From NCBI RefSeq assembly GCF_004363005.1, contig NZ_SNYH01000002.1, positions 496,001 through 560,000 of the forward strand: a DNA stretch of 64,000 nucleotides. The letters are read 5' to 3'. The DNA comes from Tenacibaculum caenipelagi (GTDB lineage: Bacteria > Bacteroidota > Bacteroidia > Flavobacteriales > Flavobacteriaceae). Shown piece by piece: positions 7,903 through 16,358 of this stretch. The position numbers were made by a program, and so were the translations under genes. The first letter of the stretch is position 1; each line of letters opens with the position of its first letter. The notes under the pieces are model-generated. The model was given only the letters and a program-made list of their open reading frames with translations, was not told the DNA's origin and searched no databases.

Positions 7903-10311
7903 TTAAAATTTATAACTAACAGTACCTAAAAAGGCTCTTGGAGCTTGAGGTGTTATAGTACTCCACCCTGTATAGTATTCTTTGTCTGTTAAGTTGTTTC
8001 CTTTTACACTAATTCTAAATTTATCAACTTCATAATAAATTGAAGCGTTAAAAATAGTATAGGCAGGTAAGTAAAAATCTCCTACTGATGGGTACCCTAC
8101 CATAGTGTTGTATTTACTAGCACCATTAAGTCCAAAACCTAACCCTAGGTTTTTAACAATACCATCTTGAAACTTATAATCAGCCCAGAAATTATAAGAA
8201 GTTTCAGGCCCTGCTTCAGCTAAACGTTTGTCTACTAAATCAGGTCGTGATTTTGACTCTGTAACTTTAGCATCATTATAACTAATACCACCACGTAAGT
8301 TTAGTCCGTTAATAGGATTTGCGTTTACTTCTAACTCAAAACCTTTACTTTTTACTGTAGCATCTTGTTGTTTACTGGCTCCAAACCCCATAACTTTATC
8401 TTCTACAGTTATACTATAATAGCTTAAAGAAGTTTCTAGTTTATTGTTGAATAGATTGGTTTTTATACCAAACTCTAGTTGGTTTGCTTGTTCTAGGTCA
8501 TATGATTGGATTTTAGTAGCTCCATTAGGATTTGAAATGTCAACAGGAACTCTTTCAGGGTTTACGTAAGAAAATCCATTTTGATAATTGGCAAAAACTG
8601 ATAGCTGATCTAAAATTGGTTGGTAAACAATTCCGAACTTTGGGGAAAAAGTTGATTTAGTAAATTCTTTTTCGTCATCACTTGGGTCGTTTGCATCACC
8701 TTTATAATTAAATCTATCATAACGAACTCCTGCCATTACAGATAGTTGAGGTAAGATGTTTACAACATCAGAAATATAACCACTAAGAACATTTTGATTT
8801 ATATCAGAATTTGATCTATCAACATTAGCTAAAACGCTATCAAGACTTGCTCTTGTTGTAGGTAAATTAGCAAAACCAAATGCTGGAGGTACTGGGATTA
8901 GTTGTCCTTGTGGATTCACAACATTAATTCCACGATAACCAGAACCATTGTCTATAATTTGTGAATCTAAATAGTCAATACCAACCACCACTCTGTTTCT
9001 AACAGAACCTAGTTTAAAGTCTCCTGTAAAGTTTTGTTGTAAACTTAGCGTATTAGTAGAAGCGTCTGTTTTTTGAGCATATAATCCAAATAAATCATTT
9101 TGAACATTATATAAGTAAGTATAATATCCTTTTGATTTTGTGTTACTACCAGCTACAATTGTTTGAGAAGACCAGTTATCTGTAATTTTATAAGCAATCT
9201 CACCTCTATAGTTTTGGTTAGGGTTTTTAATAGAAATATCGTCGTTTGTTAACGATTTATTTCTGTCATAATTTAGTTCTGCTAAATTTTTAAAAGTAAG
9301 AGGAGCTCCTCTATTTAAAAACAGAAAAGTTTGATTTGTTTGATCTGTAGATGATAATTCATAATTAAAATTTAATGTCAATCTATTATTTACTTTATAA
9401 GAAATAGCAGGAGCTAAGAATAAAGCCTTTCTAAAACCAGCATCTTGAAAACTATCTTGTGTTTGATAACCCGCGTTTAATCGTAATGAGATGTTTTCAT
9501 TTTCTTCAAGGTTAGTATTAAGGTCAACAGTTAATTTCTTAAAACCAAAAGAACCGCCACCAACAGTAATGTTTCCACCAGTTCCTTTATATGGTTTCTT
9601 AGTAACAATATTAATTAAACCTCCATATGATGTTACGGTGCTTCCGTATAAAGTAGCAGAAGGGCCTTTTATAACCTCAATTCTTTCTACATTATCAGGG
9701 TTTATAAAACCATTTGTAATTCCAGGAACACCATTTACCAATTGAGGTTGAACAGAAAAACCACGAATAGAATAGTAACCAGCACCATCTCCACTTCTAC
9801 CAGTTGAAGACCATAATTTTTCAACACCAGTAGTGTTTTTCAACGCTTCCTCAAAACTTGTAACAGACTGTGAAACCAATAACTGATTGGTTACTGTGCT
9901 ATATACTTGCGCATTTTCAATGTTTTTTAGAGGTAACTTAGCTACATAAGCGCTTTCTTTTCTAGAAAACTTATTCTTCCTGTTTGTGTCAACAACTACT
10001 TCACTAAGAAGTTCATTTCCTTCGAAAAGGATAATTTTTAAATTGTTTGAAGTTTCATTAATAGTAATTGTTTTGGTTTTATAACCAATATAAGAAAAAA
10101 CTAAAGTTTGTTGAGCTGCTTTTGAAGGTTGGGTAACCTCAAAATAACCATCAATATTTGTTTGAGTTCCTTTGTTTGTGTTTTTGAACATAACAGTGAC
10201 TCCAACTAAAGGAAGCCCATTATTGTCTTGTACAACACCTGTTAATTGCTTTTTTTGAGCGATTAAATTTATTGTGAATAGAATTAGAAAAGTTGTAATT
10301 ATTCTTTTCAT
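7903..10311 (-). CDS. TonB-dependent siderophore receptor
   Basis: An 802-residue outer-membrane receptor. A signal peptide (~1-18) is followed by a carboxypeptidase-regulatory-like domain (~20-105: GVVQDNNGLPLVGVTVMFKN, then DGYFEV and FSYIGYK), a plug domain (~125-235: YSIRGFSVQPQLVNGVPG, then IEVIKGPSATLYGS), and a 22-strand-type barrel ending in an aromatic C-terminus (VSYKF). These are the marks of FhuA/FpvA-type receptors that import ferric siderophores with energy from TonB. It is divergent from the homogentisate operon and heads the uptake genes. Regulation by iron is likely from the palindrome beside its promoter. Ligand unknown, presumably the product of the synthetase at the left edge. 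Confidence 0.93.
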   Translation of the reverse strand: MKRIITTFLILFTINLIAQKKQLTGVVQDNNGLPLVGVTVMFKNTNKGTQTNIDGYFEVTQPSKAAQQTLVFSYIGYKTKTITINETSNNLKIILFEGNELLSEVVVDTNRKNKFSRKESAYVAKLPLKNIENAQVYSTVTNQLLVSQSVTSFEEALKNTTGVEKLWSSTGRSGDGAGYYSIRGFSVQPQLVNGVPGITNGFINPDNVERIEVIKGPSATLYGSTVTSYGGLINIVTKKPYKGTGGNITVGGGSFGFKKLTVDLNTNLEENENISLRLNAGYQTQDSFQDAGFRKALFLAPAISYKVNNRLTLNFNYELSSTDQTNQTFLFLNRGAPLTFKNLAELNYDRNKSLTNDDISIKNPNQNYRGEIAYKITDNWSSQTIVAGSNTKSKGYYTYLYNVQNDLFGLYAQKTDASTNTLSLQQNFTGDFKLGSVRNRVVVGIDYLDSQIIDNGSGYRGINVVNPQGQLIPVPPAFGFANLPTTRASLDSVLANVDRSNSDINQNVLSGYISDVVNILPQLSVMAGVRYDRFNYKGDANDPSDDEKEFTKSTFSPKFGIVYQPILDQLSVFANYQNGFSYVNPERVPVDISNPNGATKIQSYDLEQANQLEFGIKTNLFNNKLETSLSYYSITVEDKVMGFGASKQQDATVKSKGFELEVNANPINGLNLRGGISYNDAKVTESKSRPDLVDKRLAEAGPETSYNFWADYKFQDGIVKNLGLGFGLNGASKYNTMVGYPSVGDFYLPAYTIFNASIYYEVDKFRISVKGNNLTDKEYYTGWSTITPQAPRAFLGTVSYKF

Positions 10312-10353
10312 TTTTTGTTTTATTTAGATTGAATAAAAATTGTTTTAATTACG

Positions 10354-10385
10354 CAAATGTATCTCAGAGGGTTTGAGTATCAAAA
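10354..10385 (-). promoter_or_regulatory. Bacteroidota-type promoter of the siderophore receptor
   Basis: On the - strand a -33 element TTTTG (10381-10385) is followed after 19 nt by TACATTTG (10354-10361), an exact match to TAnnTTTG. The predicted transcript starts near 10347, about 36 nt before the receptor ATG. Confidence 0.65.
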
Positions 10386-10410
10386 TTTATTTAGATTAAT
10401 TTTAAATAAA
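10386..10410. promoter_or_regulatory. 25-bp near-palindrome, candidate Fur-type operator
   Basis: TTTATTTA (10386-10393) and TAAATAAA (10403-10410) are perfect reverse complements with a 9-nt, partly symmetric centre (GATTAATTT). The element abuts the -33 box of the receptor promoter. Its AT-rich dyad shape and position fit a metalloregulator site; that Fur binds here is inference. Confidence 0.5.
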
Positions 10411-10462
10411 AAAAACTAAAATTTTGAAATTTAATGAGATATCAACATCTTTTTAAATTTGG

Positions 10463-10556
10463 TATATTTGTAAAACGCAACTAAAAACCTATTAAAATGC
10501 ATTGGAAAGATCTTTTAGCGCATTTAAAATTCATGATAAAACGGAATCCGGAGTAG
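10463..10556 (+). other. -7-like box and possible 19-codon leader ORF upstream of hmgA
   Basis: The 359-bp gap between the receptor and hmgA holds, on the + strand, TATATTTG (10463-10470, exact TAnnTTTG; no -33 at normal spacing). From 10497 it holds a short ORF, MHWKDLLAHLKFMIKRNPE, ending at TAG 10554-10556. It lies 115 bp upstream of the dioxygenase start. It could be a translated leader, a small protein or chance. Further on, GTTAATT and AATTAAC (10624-10642) form a small inverted repeat close to the gene. Confidence 0.3.
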
Positions 10557-10670
10557 CTATTATTGATTGATTTTGAATTTAGTCACTTTTGTATATAATA
10601 CGAATTGACTCAAGGAAGAAAAGTTAATTATCAAAATTAACACATTGTTGAATTATCAAATTAATTAAAG

Positions 10671-11828
10671 ATGCCTTTTTATCATAAATTAGGAAAAATT
10701 CCACACAAGCGACATATTCAGTTTCGTAAAGAAGACGGAAGTTTATATTACGAACAATTATTTGGTACGATTGGTTTTGACGGGATGTCAACCAACAGTT
10801 ACCATGAATATAGACCAACAATGGTGAAGGAAATCCGTAAGCAATATTCAATTGCGCCAAAAGTGGCTAAAGAAAACAATATTCAATCGTATCGTTTTAG
10901 AGGATTTCAAGTTCAACCAGAAAATGATTACTTAAAAAGTAGGAAAGTAGTACTTACAAATTCCGATTGTAATATCATTTTAGCAGCTCCTAAAGAATCG
11001 ACTAAAGATTATTTTTATAAAAATACTGATGCAGACGAGGTGATTTTTATCCATAAAGGGACAGGAAAATTACGTACCATGCTAGGTAATTTAGATTTCA
11101 AGTACGGTGATTATTTAGTAATTCCTCGCGGAATTATTTATAAATTGGATTTCGATACAGAAGATAACAGATTGTTTATTGTAGAATCGTATCGTCCAGT
11201 ATACACTCCAAAAAGATACCGAAACTGGTTTGGGCAATTATTAGAGCATTCACCGTTTTGTGAGCGTGATATTCGCAGACCAGAAGAGTTAGAAACTCAT
11301 AACGAAAAAGGAGATTTCGTTATCAATGTAAAAAAGCAAGACGAAATTATTGAAATGGTGTATGCAACACATCCATTTGATGTTGTTGGCTACGATGGAT
11401 ACAACTATCCATATGCATTTTCAATTCACGATTTTGAGCCAATTACAGGGCGTATACACCAACCACCACCAGTACATCAAACATTTGAAACCGATGCATT
11501 TGTGATCTGTAGTTTTGTGCCTCGTTTGTATGATTATCATCCGCAAGCAATTCCAGCACCATACAATCATAGTAATATCGATTCTGATGAGGTGTTGTAT
11601 TATGTTGATGGAGATTTCATGAGTAGAAATGACATTGAACCAGGGCATATATCATTGCACCCAGCAGGAATTCCTCACGGACCACATCCAGGAGCTGCAG
11701 AAAGAAGTATTGGAGAAACAGTAACCGAAGAATTAGCGGTAATGGTAGATACTTTTAAACCATTAAAAGTAACTGAAGAAGCTATGAAAATAGCAGATGA
11801 AGATTATTACAAATCTTGGTTAGAATAA
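10671..11828 (+). CDS. hmgA: Homogentisate 1,2-dioxygenase
   Basis: A 385-residue cytoplasmic non-haem iron dioxygenase that opens the ring of homogentisate to maleylacetoacetate in tyrosine/phenylalanine breakdown. The two-cupin protein contains PPPVHQTFE near 267, the likely iron ligands H300 and E307 (segment NHSNIDSDEVLYY) and H336 in IPHGPHPG. The spacing is close to the H-E-H ligands of the human enzyme. It is shorter than the ~445-residue animal protein, as is usual in Bacteroidota. It is followed after 20 nt by the gene for the preceding enzyme of the same pathway, so the two form an operon. Confidence 0.9.
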   Translation: MPFYHKLGKIPHKRHIQFRKEDGSLYYEQLFGTIGFDGMSTNSYHEYRPTMVKEIRKQYSIAPKVAKENNIQSYRFRGFQVQPENDYLKSRKVVLTNSDCNIILAAPKESTKDYFYKNTDADEVIFIHKGTGKLRTMLGNLDFKYGDYLVIPRGIIYKLDFDTEDNRLFIVESYRPVYTPKRYRNWFGQLLEHSPFCERDIRRPEELETHNEKGDFVINVKKQDEIIEMVYATHPFDVVGYDGYNYPYAFSIHDFEPITGRIHQPPPVHQTFETDAFVICSFVPRLYDYHPQAIPAPYNHSNIDSDEVLYYVDGDFMSRNDIEPGHISLHPAGIPHGPHPGAAERSIGETVTEELAVMVDTFKPLKVTEEAMKIADEDYYKSWLE

Positions 11829-11848
11829 CAACATTAACAAACAACATC

Positions 11849-13009
11849 ATGAGTAAAGAGATAAAATCAGTAAACTACGGTTTAGAAAAAATATTTGAAG
11901 GAGCACAAGACTTCTTACCACTTTTAGGAACAGATTATGTAGAGTTTTATGTGGGTAATGCAAAACAAGCGGCTCACTTTTATAAAACGGCTTTTGGTTT
12001 CCAATCATATGCGTATAAAGGATTAGAAACAGGGTCGAAAGACGAAGTAAGTTATGTGTTAAAACAAGACAAAATACGTTTAGTATTAACTACTCCTTTA
12101 AACAGTAAATCACCGATTAACGATCATATTGTTAAACATGGTGATGGTGTAAAGGTTGTAGCTCTTTGGGTTGAGGATGCTCGCTCTGCATGGGAAGAAA
12201 CCACCAAAAGAGGAGCAAAATCATATATGGAGCCAACTGTTGAAACAGATGAACAAGGAGAAGTTGTTCGTGCAGGGATATATACCTACGGAGAAACGGT
12301 TCATATGTTTGTAGAGCGTAAGAATTACAATGGAGTATTTTTACCAGGTTTTCAAGAATGGAAATCAGATTATAACCCGCCTTCAGCAGGATTAAAATAT
12401 ATCGACCATATGGTAGGTAATGTTGGTTGGGGACAAATGAATAAATGGGTAAAATGGTACGAGGACGTAATGGGATTTGTAAACTTTTTATCTTTTGACG
12501 ATAAACAAATCCATACTGAATATTCGGCATTAATGAGTAAAGTTATGAGTAACGGAAATGGCCGTATAAAATTCCCAATTAATGAGCCTGCTAAAGCTGC
12601 AAAACGTTCACAAATTGAAGAGTATTTAGATTTTTATGAAGGTGAAGGAGTACAACACATTGCAGTTGCTACTGATGATATCATCAAAACAGTATCTCAA
12701 TTAAAAGCGAACGGAGTTGAGTTTTTACCACCTCCACCTCAATCGTATTACGATATGATTCCTGAACGCTTAGGTGAGCATATGGAAATTATGAAAGAGG
12801 ATATTTCAAAATTACAAGAGCTATCTATTTTGGTAGATGCAGACGAGGAAGGGTATTTATTACAAATCTTTACGAAACCTGTTGAAGATAGACCAACCTT
12901 ATTTTTTGAAATTATTCAACGTATGGGAGCTCGAGGATTCGGAGCAGGGAACTTTAAAGCGTTGTTTGAATCGATTGAAAGAGAGCAACAATTAAGAGGA
13001 ACTTTATAA
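11849..13009 (+). CDS. hppD: 4-hydroxyphenylpyruvate dioxygenase
   Basis: A 386-residue enzyme converting 4-hydroxyphenylpyruvate to homogentisate. Two VOC/glyoxalase folds are visible. The iron ligands are H187 (YIDHMVGNV), H270 (GVQHIAVATDD) and E354 (LFFEIIQRMG), followed by the conserved C-terminal helix GARGFGAGNFKALFESIE. I chose the ATG at 11849, which gives MSKEIKSVNYGLEKIF. The longer in-frame extension starts inside hmgA and has no family support. It is co-transcribed with hmgA and followed by a hairpin terminator. Confidence 0.95.
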   Translation: MSKEIKSVNYGLEKIFEGAQDFLPLLGTDYVEFYVGNAKQAAHFYKTAFGFQSYAYKGLETGSKDEVSYVLKQDKIRLVLTTPLNSKSPINDHIVKHGDGVKVVALWVEDARSAWEETTKRGAKSYMEPTVETDEQGEVVRAGIYTYGETVHMFVERKNYNGVFLPGFQEWKSDYNPPSAGLKYIDHMVGNVGWGQMNKWVKWYEDVMGFVNFLSFDDKQIHTEYSALMSKVMSNGNGRIKFPINEPAKAAKRSQIEEYLDFYEGEGVQHIAVATDDIIKTVSQLKANGVEFLPPPPQSYYDMIPERLGEHMEIMKEDISKLQELSILVDADEEGYLLQIFTKPVEDRPTLFFEIIQRMGARGFGAGNFKALFESIEREQQLRGTL

Positions 13010-13037
13010 AATTTTTAGTTATAAGATAAAGCGAATT

Positions 13038-13085
13038 AAAAACCTAGATTCAAGCAGTATATGTGTCTTGTTTCTTGGTTTTTTT
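13038..13085 (+). terminator. Imperfect intrinsic terminator after hppD
   Basis: AAAAACCTAGATTCAAG (13038-13054) and CTTGTTTCTTGGTTTTT (13067-13083) pair with three mismatches around a 12-nt loop and run into a T-rich tract. This separates the tyrosine operon from the tryptophan-dioxygenase-family gene. Confidence 0.55.
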
Positions 13086-13189
13086 GTTTTCAGATGATGG
13101 ATCGATATTTACATATAAAATCTCCTTTCTCATAAAATTTACTGTCATTAAAGGTAAATTTTAAAATAATTATAAAAAGAATATACAAA

Positions 13190-14107
13190 ATGAGTAAAGA
13201 GGAAATATTAAAAGCAATAGAAGAAAAATACGATAAATTAGGAGTTCCTGTTGAAGCAATGCTAGAAGGACTGCTTTGGAGTGAGCCTATAACTTATTGG
13301 GATTATATACAAACCGATGCACTTTTAGGATTACAAATACCTAGGACGACATTACCTGATGAAATGGTGTTTATTATGTATCATCAAGTAAATGAGTTGT
13401 TGTTTAAAATGGTACTGTGGGAAATTGATCAAGTAGCTAAATCATCAGAAATTTCTGCAGAAAAGTTTTCAAAGCATTTAATGCGTATCAGTCGTTATTT
13501 TGATATGCTATGTAGCTCGTTTACAGTGATGGGAGATGGGATGGATGTAGAACAATATTTAAAATTTCGCAATACATTAACTCCAGCTAGTGGTTTCCAA
13601 AGTGCACAATACCGTAAAATTGAATTTGCTTCTACAGATCTTATCAATTTAATAGATGCTCGTTATCGAGAAACTATAGATAGAAATTCATCATTTAAGA
13701 ATGCTTATGATCATTTATACTGGCAAGCAGCAGGAAAAAATTATACAACAGGTCAAAAAACTACTTTGTTAACCTTGTTCGAGAAAAAATATATGGGTGA
13801 TTTTATAGATTTTATGGAAGATTATAACGATTGTAATCTTTCTAGAAAATTTAAACAATTACCAAAAGAAGTTCAAGAAGATCAAGAACTAATTAAAGCA
13901 ATGCGTCATTATGATTATACAGTAAATGTAAAATGGGTTATGGCTCATTATAATGCTGCTGGGAAATATCTCGGAGGTAGTGATGGAGATTTGGAAGCAA
14001 CAGGAGGAAGTAACTGGCGTAAATATTTGCATCCAAAGTATCAAAAAAGAATCTTCTTCCCATATTTATGGAGTGAAGAAGAATTAAAAAATTGGGGAAC
14101 TTTTTAA
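13190..14107 (+). CDS. Tryptophan 2,3-dioxygenase family protein
   Basis: A 305-residue, mostly helical protein with the family landmarks: TYWDYIQTDALLGLQ near 35-49, DEMVFIMYHQVNELLFK (57-73) with the distal haem-pocket His at 65, SGFQSAQYRKIEF near 134-146, and a C-terminal His in KWVMAHYNAAGKYLG near 254 that would bind the haem iron. The next segment reads EATGGSNWRKYL, where classical enzymes have a GTGGS-x-G-x-x-YL motif. TDO oxidises L-tryptophan to N-formylkynurenine. No other kynurenine-pathway gene is seen in the window. Its neighbours degrade tyrosine, so the substrate should be regarded as probable but unproven. Confidence 0.82.
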   Translation: MSKEEILKAIEEKYDKLGVPVEAMLEGLLWSEPITYWDYIQTDALLGLQIPRTTLPDEMVFIMYHQVNELLFKMVLWEIDQVAKSSEISAEKFSKHLMRISRYFDMLCSSFTVMGDGMDVEQYLKFRNTLTPASGFQSAQYRKIEFASTDLINLIDARYRETIDRNSSFKNAYDHLYWQAAGKNYTTGQKTTLLTLFEKKYMGDFIDFMEDYNDCNLSRKFKQLPKEVQEDQELIKAMRHYDYTVNVKWVMAHYNAAGKYLGGSDGDLEATGGSNWRKYLHPKYQKRIFFPYLWSEEELKNWGTF

Positions 14108-14125
14108 CCACAATAACAATAAAAT

Positions 14126-14160
14126 AAAAGCTGTTTAATGTTCTGTTAAACAGCTTTTTT
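14126..14160 (+). terminator. Intrinsic terminator
   Basis: A perfect 13-bp stem AAAAGCTGTTTAA / TTAAACAGCTTTT with a 7-nt loop and a final T-run, 18 nt after the dioxygenase-family stop. Confidence 0.85.
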
Positions 14161-14208
14161 AATTTTTGGAATGGTAATTGTCTATGAATTTTCATAAGTT
14201 TGAATATT

Positions 14209-14982
14209 ATGAGAAAAATATTGGTTTTTATATTTTTAGTAGTCGCGCAAAACTTTTTTGCTCAATGTTGTAAAACAGCTTACAAAAGTGGTGAATGGTT
14301 GCGTTTTGATATGAGTTATAGTGGTTTTTTAAAAGCTGGAACTGCTGTTTTAGAGCTTAAAGAAAAAAAGCTAGATGATAAAAAAGTATTGCATGCTGTA
14401 GGAAAAGGAAAAACAACAGGGGTAATCAGTTGGTTTTTTAAAGTTGATGATAGATATGAGAGTTATTTTGGAATTGATAAAGTAAAGCCTTATGTATTCA
14501 AAAGAAAAATAGATGAAGGAGGGCATAAAAAGAACCGTCGTATAACCTTTAATCATGAAGAGAACACGGCATATGTTCAGGATTTTCGAAAGAAAAAAGA
14601 TACTCTTATTTCTGTGAAATCACCACAAGATATGATTTCTACTTTTTATTTTTTAAGAAGTCAAGATATTAAAAACCTTAAAAAAGGAGAGGAAATTAAG
14701 CTTGATATGTTTTTCGATAATAAAAGTTATCCTTTTAAATTAAGATTTTTAGGATATGAAACGTTAAAAACCAAATTTGGTAAAGTAAAAACACTAAAAT
14801 TTAGACCCTTAGTTCAGGCAGGTAGAGTATTCAAAGCGAATGAAAGCGTAACAATATGGATTTCAGCAGACGACAACAAGATTCCTGTAAAAATGAAAGC
14901 TTCTTTAGCAGTAGGATCATTACGGGCTGAGCTAGATGCTTATAAAGGATTGGCAAATCCTTTTGAAATAATAGTTGATTAA
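14209..14982 (+). CDS. DUF3108 exported protein
   Basis: A 257-residue protein with a clear signal peptide (MRKILVFIFLVVAQNFFAQ). The ATG at 14209 is preferred over an in-frame TTG at 14200 because the signal peptide begins there. The mature part has the DUF3108 pattern: YKSGEWLRFDMSYSGFLKAGTA at the start, an AVGKGKT segment, DDRYESYF, and the KVKTLKFRPLVQAGR and PVKMKASLAVGSLRAELDAY strands. The family is thought to form a beta-rich, LolA/LolB-like lipid-binding fold at the envelope. Exact function is unknown. It sits just before an M23 lipoprotein gene and may belong with it in cell-wall or envelope maintenance. Confidence 0.82.
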   Translation: MRKILVFIFLVVAQNFFAQCCKTAYKSGEWLRFDMSYSGFLKAGTAVLELKEKKLDDKKVLHAVGKGKTTGVISWFFKVDDRYESYFGIDKVKPYVFKRKIDEGGHKKNRRITFNHEENTAYVQDFRKKKDTLISVKSPQDMISTFYFLRSQDIKNLKKGEEIKLDMFFDNKSYPFKLRFLGYETLKTKFGKVKTLKFRPLVQAGRVFKANESVTIWISADDNKIPVKMKASLAVGSLRAELDAYKGLANPFEIIVD

Positions 14983-15078
14983 ATAAACATATAAGCTGTT
15001 TAAGAATTGTTAAAGTGAAAGGAAAAATAGTATTTATTTGTACTTTTGCCCATAAACTCAAATTTAAAGTAGCTTTTT

Positions 15079-16356
15079 TTGAAAAAAATCATTCTTCCAT
15101 TTATTATTTTGTGTCTTTTCTTTTCTTGTAAAAAAGAAAAGAAAGTCGTTGTACAAGAACCAGTTAAAGTAGAGAAACCTAAGCCAGTTATAGCTTATGG
15201 TTTTAATTTAGATGATTATACAGTTATTAACGATACAATTAAAAATGGAGAAAGTTTTGGGGTTATTATGGATAGATATCATGTAATGTATCCCAAAATT
15301 AATGAAATAGCTACAAAAATTAAAGACACTTTTGATGTTAGAAGGGTTAGGACAGGTAGAGCATATACAATATTAGCATCTAAAGATTCGTTAGAACAAG
15401 CACAAGTTTTTATTTATAAACACAATAAAGTAGAAGCAACAATTATTGATTTCAAAGATTCAATCATTTCAGCATACAAATACAGAAAAAAAATAAAAGT
15501 TGTTGAAAAAGAAATAGCTGGTAAAATTTATTCTAATTTATCTGTTACGATGGATAGTTTAAAACTAAAGCCAACACTTACAAATACTGTTGCGGATATT
15601 TATGCTTGGACTTTAGATTTTTATCGTTTACAAAAAGGAGATACTTTTAAGTTAATTTATGAAGAGAAATTTATAAATGATACTACATTTGTTGGATATG
15701 GAGAGGTAAAAGCAGCAATTTTTACCCATGGAGGAGAGGATTTATATGCTTATAAGTTTGTTGCTGATTCTATTAAAAAAATTCCAGAGTATTACGATCA
15801 AGATGGAAACATGTTGCGTAGAGCATTTTTAAAATCACCTATAAAGTTTCAGTATAGAATTTCTTCAAGATATAATTTAAGAAGAAAAATAGCTTTATAC
15901 GGAAGAGTAAAAGCTCATAGAGGAACCGATTTTGCAGCACCATATGGAACGCCAATTATGACCACAGCAAGCGGCACGGTTGTAGAGTCAGCAAGAAGAG
16001 GAGGAAATGGTAATTATGTAAAAGTAAAACATAATAGTACTTATACAACCCAGTATTTACACATGAAAAGACGAAATGTAAGAGTTGGAGATTATGTAAA
16101 ACAAGGAGATATAATTGGTTGGGTAGGTATGACAGGAAATACTAGTGGTCCTCACGTTTGTTATCGCTTTTGGAAATATGGACGACAAGTAGATCCGTTT
16201 CGTGAAAAATTACCTTCAGCAGAACCTTTGGATCCTAAAATTAAACCTACATACCTAGAGTATATAAAACCGTTTAAAAAACAGCTAGACAGTATTAAGT
16301 TGCCAAAACCTGAACCACTTTCATTTAAAGAAAAAGAAATTTTAGCTACGAATTAA
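15079..16356 (+). CDS. M23 family metallopeptidase lipoprotein with H-x-C motif
   Basis: A 425-residue lipoprotein. The start must be the TTG at 15079, because it alone provides the signal peptide and the lipobox LFFSC (Cys17). The C-terminal LytM/M23 domain shows H280-x3-D284, H328 and H359-x-C361 (segment GPHVCYRFW). In LytM the matching positions are His-Asp zinc ligands, two catalytic His, and a last zinc-ligand His, which is Cys here. M23 enzymes cleave peptidoglycan cross-bridges or stem peptides. This one may be active with Cys as ligand, or may be a non-catalytic activator. It abuts pgi (2-nt gap). Confidence 0.87.
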   Translation: MKKIILPFIILCLFFSCKKEKKVVVQEPVKVEKPKPVIAYGFNLDDYTVINDTIKNGESFGVIMDRYHVMYPKINEIATKIKDTFDVRRVRTGRAYTILASKDSLEQAQVFIYKHNKVEATIIDFKDSIISAYKYRKKIKVVEKEIAGKIYSNLSVTMDSLKLKPTLTNTVADIYAWTLDFYRLQKGDTFKLIYEEKFINDTTFVGYGEVKAAIFTHGGEDLYAYKFVADSIKKIPEYYDQDGNMLRRAFLKSPIKFQYRISSRYNLRRKIALYGRVKAHRGTDFAAPYGTPIMTTASGTVVESARRGGNGNYVKVKHNSTYTTQYLHMKRRNVRVGDYVKQGDIIGWVGMTGNTSGPHVCYRFWKYGRQVDPFREKLPSAEPLDPKIKPTYLEYIKPFKKQLDSIKLPKPEPLSFKEKEILATN

Positions 16357-16358
16357 TT

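Noticed and set aside
12132..12530. A - strand frame of 132 codons within the HPPD gene
   Set aside because: Antisense shadow of a well-conserved dioxygenase, including both strands of its iron-ligand region.
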